64,000 nt of DNA, taken from assembly GCA_029851415.1 (NCBI GenBank), contig CM056741.1:149532522-149596521 (forward strand), in the 5' to 3' direction. Source of the DNA: Eretmocerus hayati. Its lineage: Eukaryota; Arthropoda; Insecta; Hymenoptera; Aphelinidae. The notes beneath the pieces are model-generated. The model did no database searches, was not told where the DNA came from, and saw only the letters and a list, made by a program, of their open reading frames with translations. The position numbers were made by a program, and so were the translations under genes. Shown piece after piece: positions 62,864-64,000 of the stretch (the first letter of the stretch is position 1; each line of letters begins with the position of its first letter).

Positions 62864-63022
62864 TCATTGTAGAACGAGCCCAATTCTTTCAGGAGTCATA
62901 CCTGGACATCGCCAGTTATACAAGTAATACTGGAGATTGCCATCGCCAATTCCAAATTTCAGTGGCTCAAGGAATTCCTTGTTATCCATAAGGTCTAGTG
63001 CATTGAACACATCGAATCCAAT
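62864..63022 (-). CDS. Nmt: N-myristoyltransferase, last coding exon
   Basis: The exon has 159 nt (52 codons plus TGA). The acceptor is ATTATTTCCAG|ATTGGA. It encodes [15 protein letters not shown] through the conserved terminal GLVLQ. Confidence 0.95.
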   Translation of the reverse strand: MGFDVFNALDLMDNKEFLEPLKFGIGDGNLQYYLYNWRCPGMTPERIGLVLQ

Positions 63023-63873
63023 CTGGAAATAATTATTCCAATTACAATTCGTTCATTCTTTGTGAAATTCTGGAATGGTCGAACAAAGGCAGATAGAGAG
63101 GCGGCGCGGCGGGTGTGATCGTACGTAACAAGGTCAACAATTCCGTGATACCTAATCATCCCTCACCACGAAAATGAGTTCTATTTACGATGAAATGACA
63201 TCAACAACTCAGATTTTTTCTAAGTAAAACTGTTTGGGAATCGTCCCAAGATTAGCTCTTACTTAAAATGAATGAAAAAGATAAATTGAAAAAACCTTCC
63301 TCAAAGTGAGAGAAAAACCTGAACATCGTCTCAAAATAGAGTAGAGAGAATCAAACTTTGATTATGTCTAAGTGAAGATTATGAGAAAGGTCGAGCTCAA
63401 CACTAGCTAATAGTAAATTTATCAAGATATCGGGGTTCAAAAACGCTATCGGTCAGTAGATCTTCTTTCTCAACCCATACGTTCATACTATCGACCGAAT
63501 TCCCGGGAACATATCAAATCACATTGTGAATGAGGAAAAGTCCGGAGAATCAAATAGATTCAAATTTTCTAACACAAAATTGATCAATAAAACGGAACCT
63601 TACGTTTCTGGCTGATATTAGCGCATCCTGCATGAGACCTAGCCAAGCTGTTTTTGTTGAGACGTTGTAAAAGCTGTAAGCCGCACGCAGACTCTTGTGT
63701 GTTTGATGATGCATTACTGAGCTTGGTAGTGTGTAATAACTGACCATATCTGTAATTTTTTTGGTGGCTGGATCTTCAACAACAAAACTGTCGACAATTC
63801 CCTCTTGTGGCGTGAACCAATGTTCAAATTCATCCTCACTGAATATGGGTGCCAGGTCGAACTTTTGAAGGTA
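62864..63873 (-). CDS. Nmt: Glycylpeptide N-tetradecanoyltransferase (N-myristoyltransferase), 3' part
   Basis: Two exons (63873-63604 and 63022-62864) encode the C-terminal 142 residues. The enzyme transfers myristate from myristoyl-CoA to the N-terminal glycine of cytosolic proteins. The fragment lies in the peptide-binding GNAT half. Hallmarks are [58 protein letters not shown] and [20 protein letters not shown]. It ends ERIGLVLQ. In this family the C-terminal carboxylate itself takes part in catalysis, and this end is intact. The full protein is usually 400-500 residues, so roughly two thirds lies beyond the right edge. The acceptor at 63874 shows the gene continues rightward through an intron. 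The two exons are separated by a 581-bp intron. Confidence 0.95.
63604..63873 (-). CDS. Nmt: N-myristoyltransferase, penultimate coding exon
   Basis: The exon has 270 nt (90 codons, phase 0 at both ends). The acceptor is CTGTCATCAG|TACCTT and the donor AGAAAC|GTAAGG. It encodes [20 protein letters not shown] through [11 protein letters not shown]. Confidence 0.95.
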
Positions 63874-64000
63874 CTGATGACAGAGATTTGAGTGAGTGAG
63901 AAAATATCCAACAAAATGAAAAAAAAAAACGACAGAATCGTGGCATGCATCATAAAGGGTAGATTGAAGTGAATATTTCCATATTTCCAACGCTAACAGC

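Overview
This is a stretch of insect nuclear genome, most likely from a hymenopteran. Genes are split by spliceosomal introns with GT..AG boundaries. The proteins are animal families: a DAN/NBL1-type cystine-knot protein, a hyaluronidase resembling the bee and wasp enzymes, and N-myristoyltransferase. Most of the remainder is AT-rich non-coding DNA crowded with palindromic transposable-element remnants. The placement in Hymenoptera is inferred from protein resemblance only.

Genes. Three genes are readable, all on the minus strand, and every exon junction keeps frame. (1) A secreted DAN-domain protein of 619 residues, coding exons at 22643-22560, 21174-20950, 20498-19646 and 15511-14814. Secreted DAN proteins are known BMP antagonists. 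This one carries a very long low-complexity tail. (2) A complete GH56 hyaluronidase of 381 residues, exons at 57438-57353, 54765-54554, 51252-50826, 48141-47931 and 45942-45733, with signal peptide and catalytic Asp-x-Glu intact. (3) The last two coding exons (142 residues) of N-myristoyltransferase, 63873-63604 and 63022-62864; the rest lies beyond the right edge. The three genes act in unrelated processes, and nothing suggests they are co-regulated.

Region by region. 1-14.8 kb is intergenic: a 2-kb foldback with a TA-flanked palindrome inserted in one arm, a 1-kb degenerate array with a 10-bp period, a foldback at 10.1-10.7 kb, a TA-flanked element at 11.2-12.2 kb and a pogo/Tigger-like element at 12.4-13.5 kb with another palindrome nested in it. 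14.8-22.6 kb is the DAN gene. 22.6-45.7 kb is a gene-poor interval holding a two-orientation 26-bp minisatellite (26.2-27.3 kb), a TTAA-flanked MITE (30.36-30.61 kb), a GC-rich three-copy tandem repeat (30.6-32.2 kb), a CpG-rich block (38.1-38.6 kb) and a 3.7-kb hAT-like foldback with a perfect 8-bp target duplication (41.3-45.0 kb). 45.7-57.4 kb is the hyaluronidase gene, each of whose introns contains at least one palindromic element or hairpin-forming cluster. 57.4-62.8 kb is intergenic with more foldbacks. 62.8-64 kb is the 3' end of N-myristoyltransferase.

The dominant non-genic theme is long inverted repeats. About fifteen independent foldback or TIR elements are visible. Four copies belong to one roughly 330-bp, nearly fully palindromic family, three of them with readable 3-bp target duplications. 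No rRNA, tRNA or CRISPR array was recognised.
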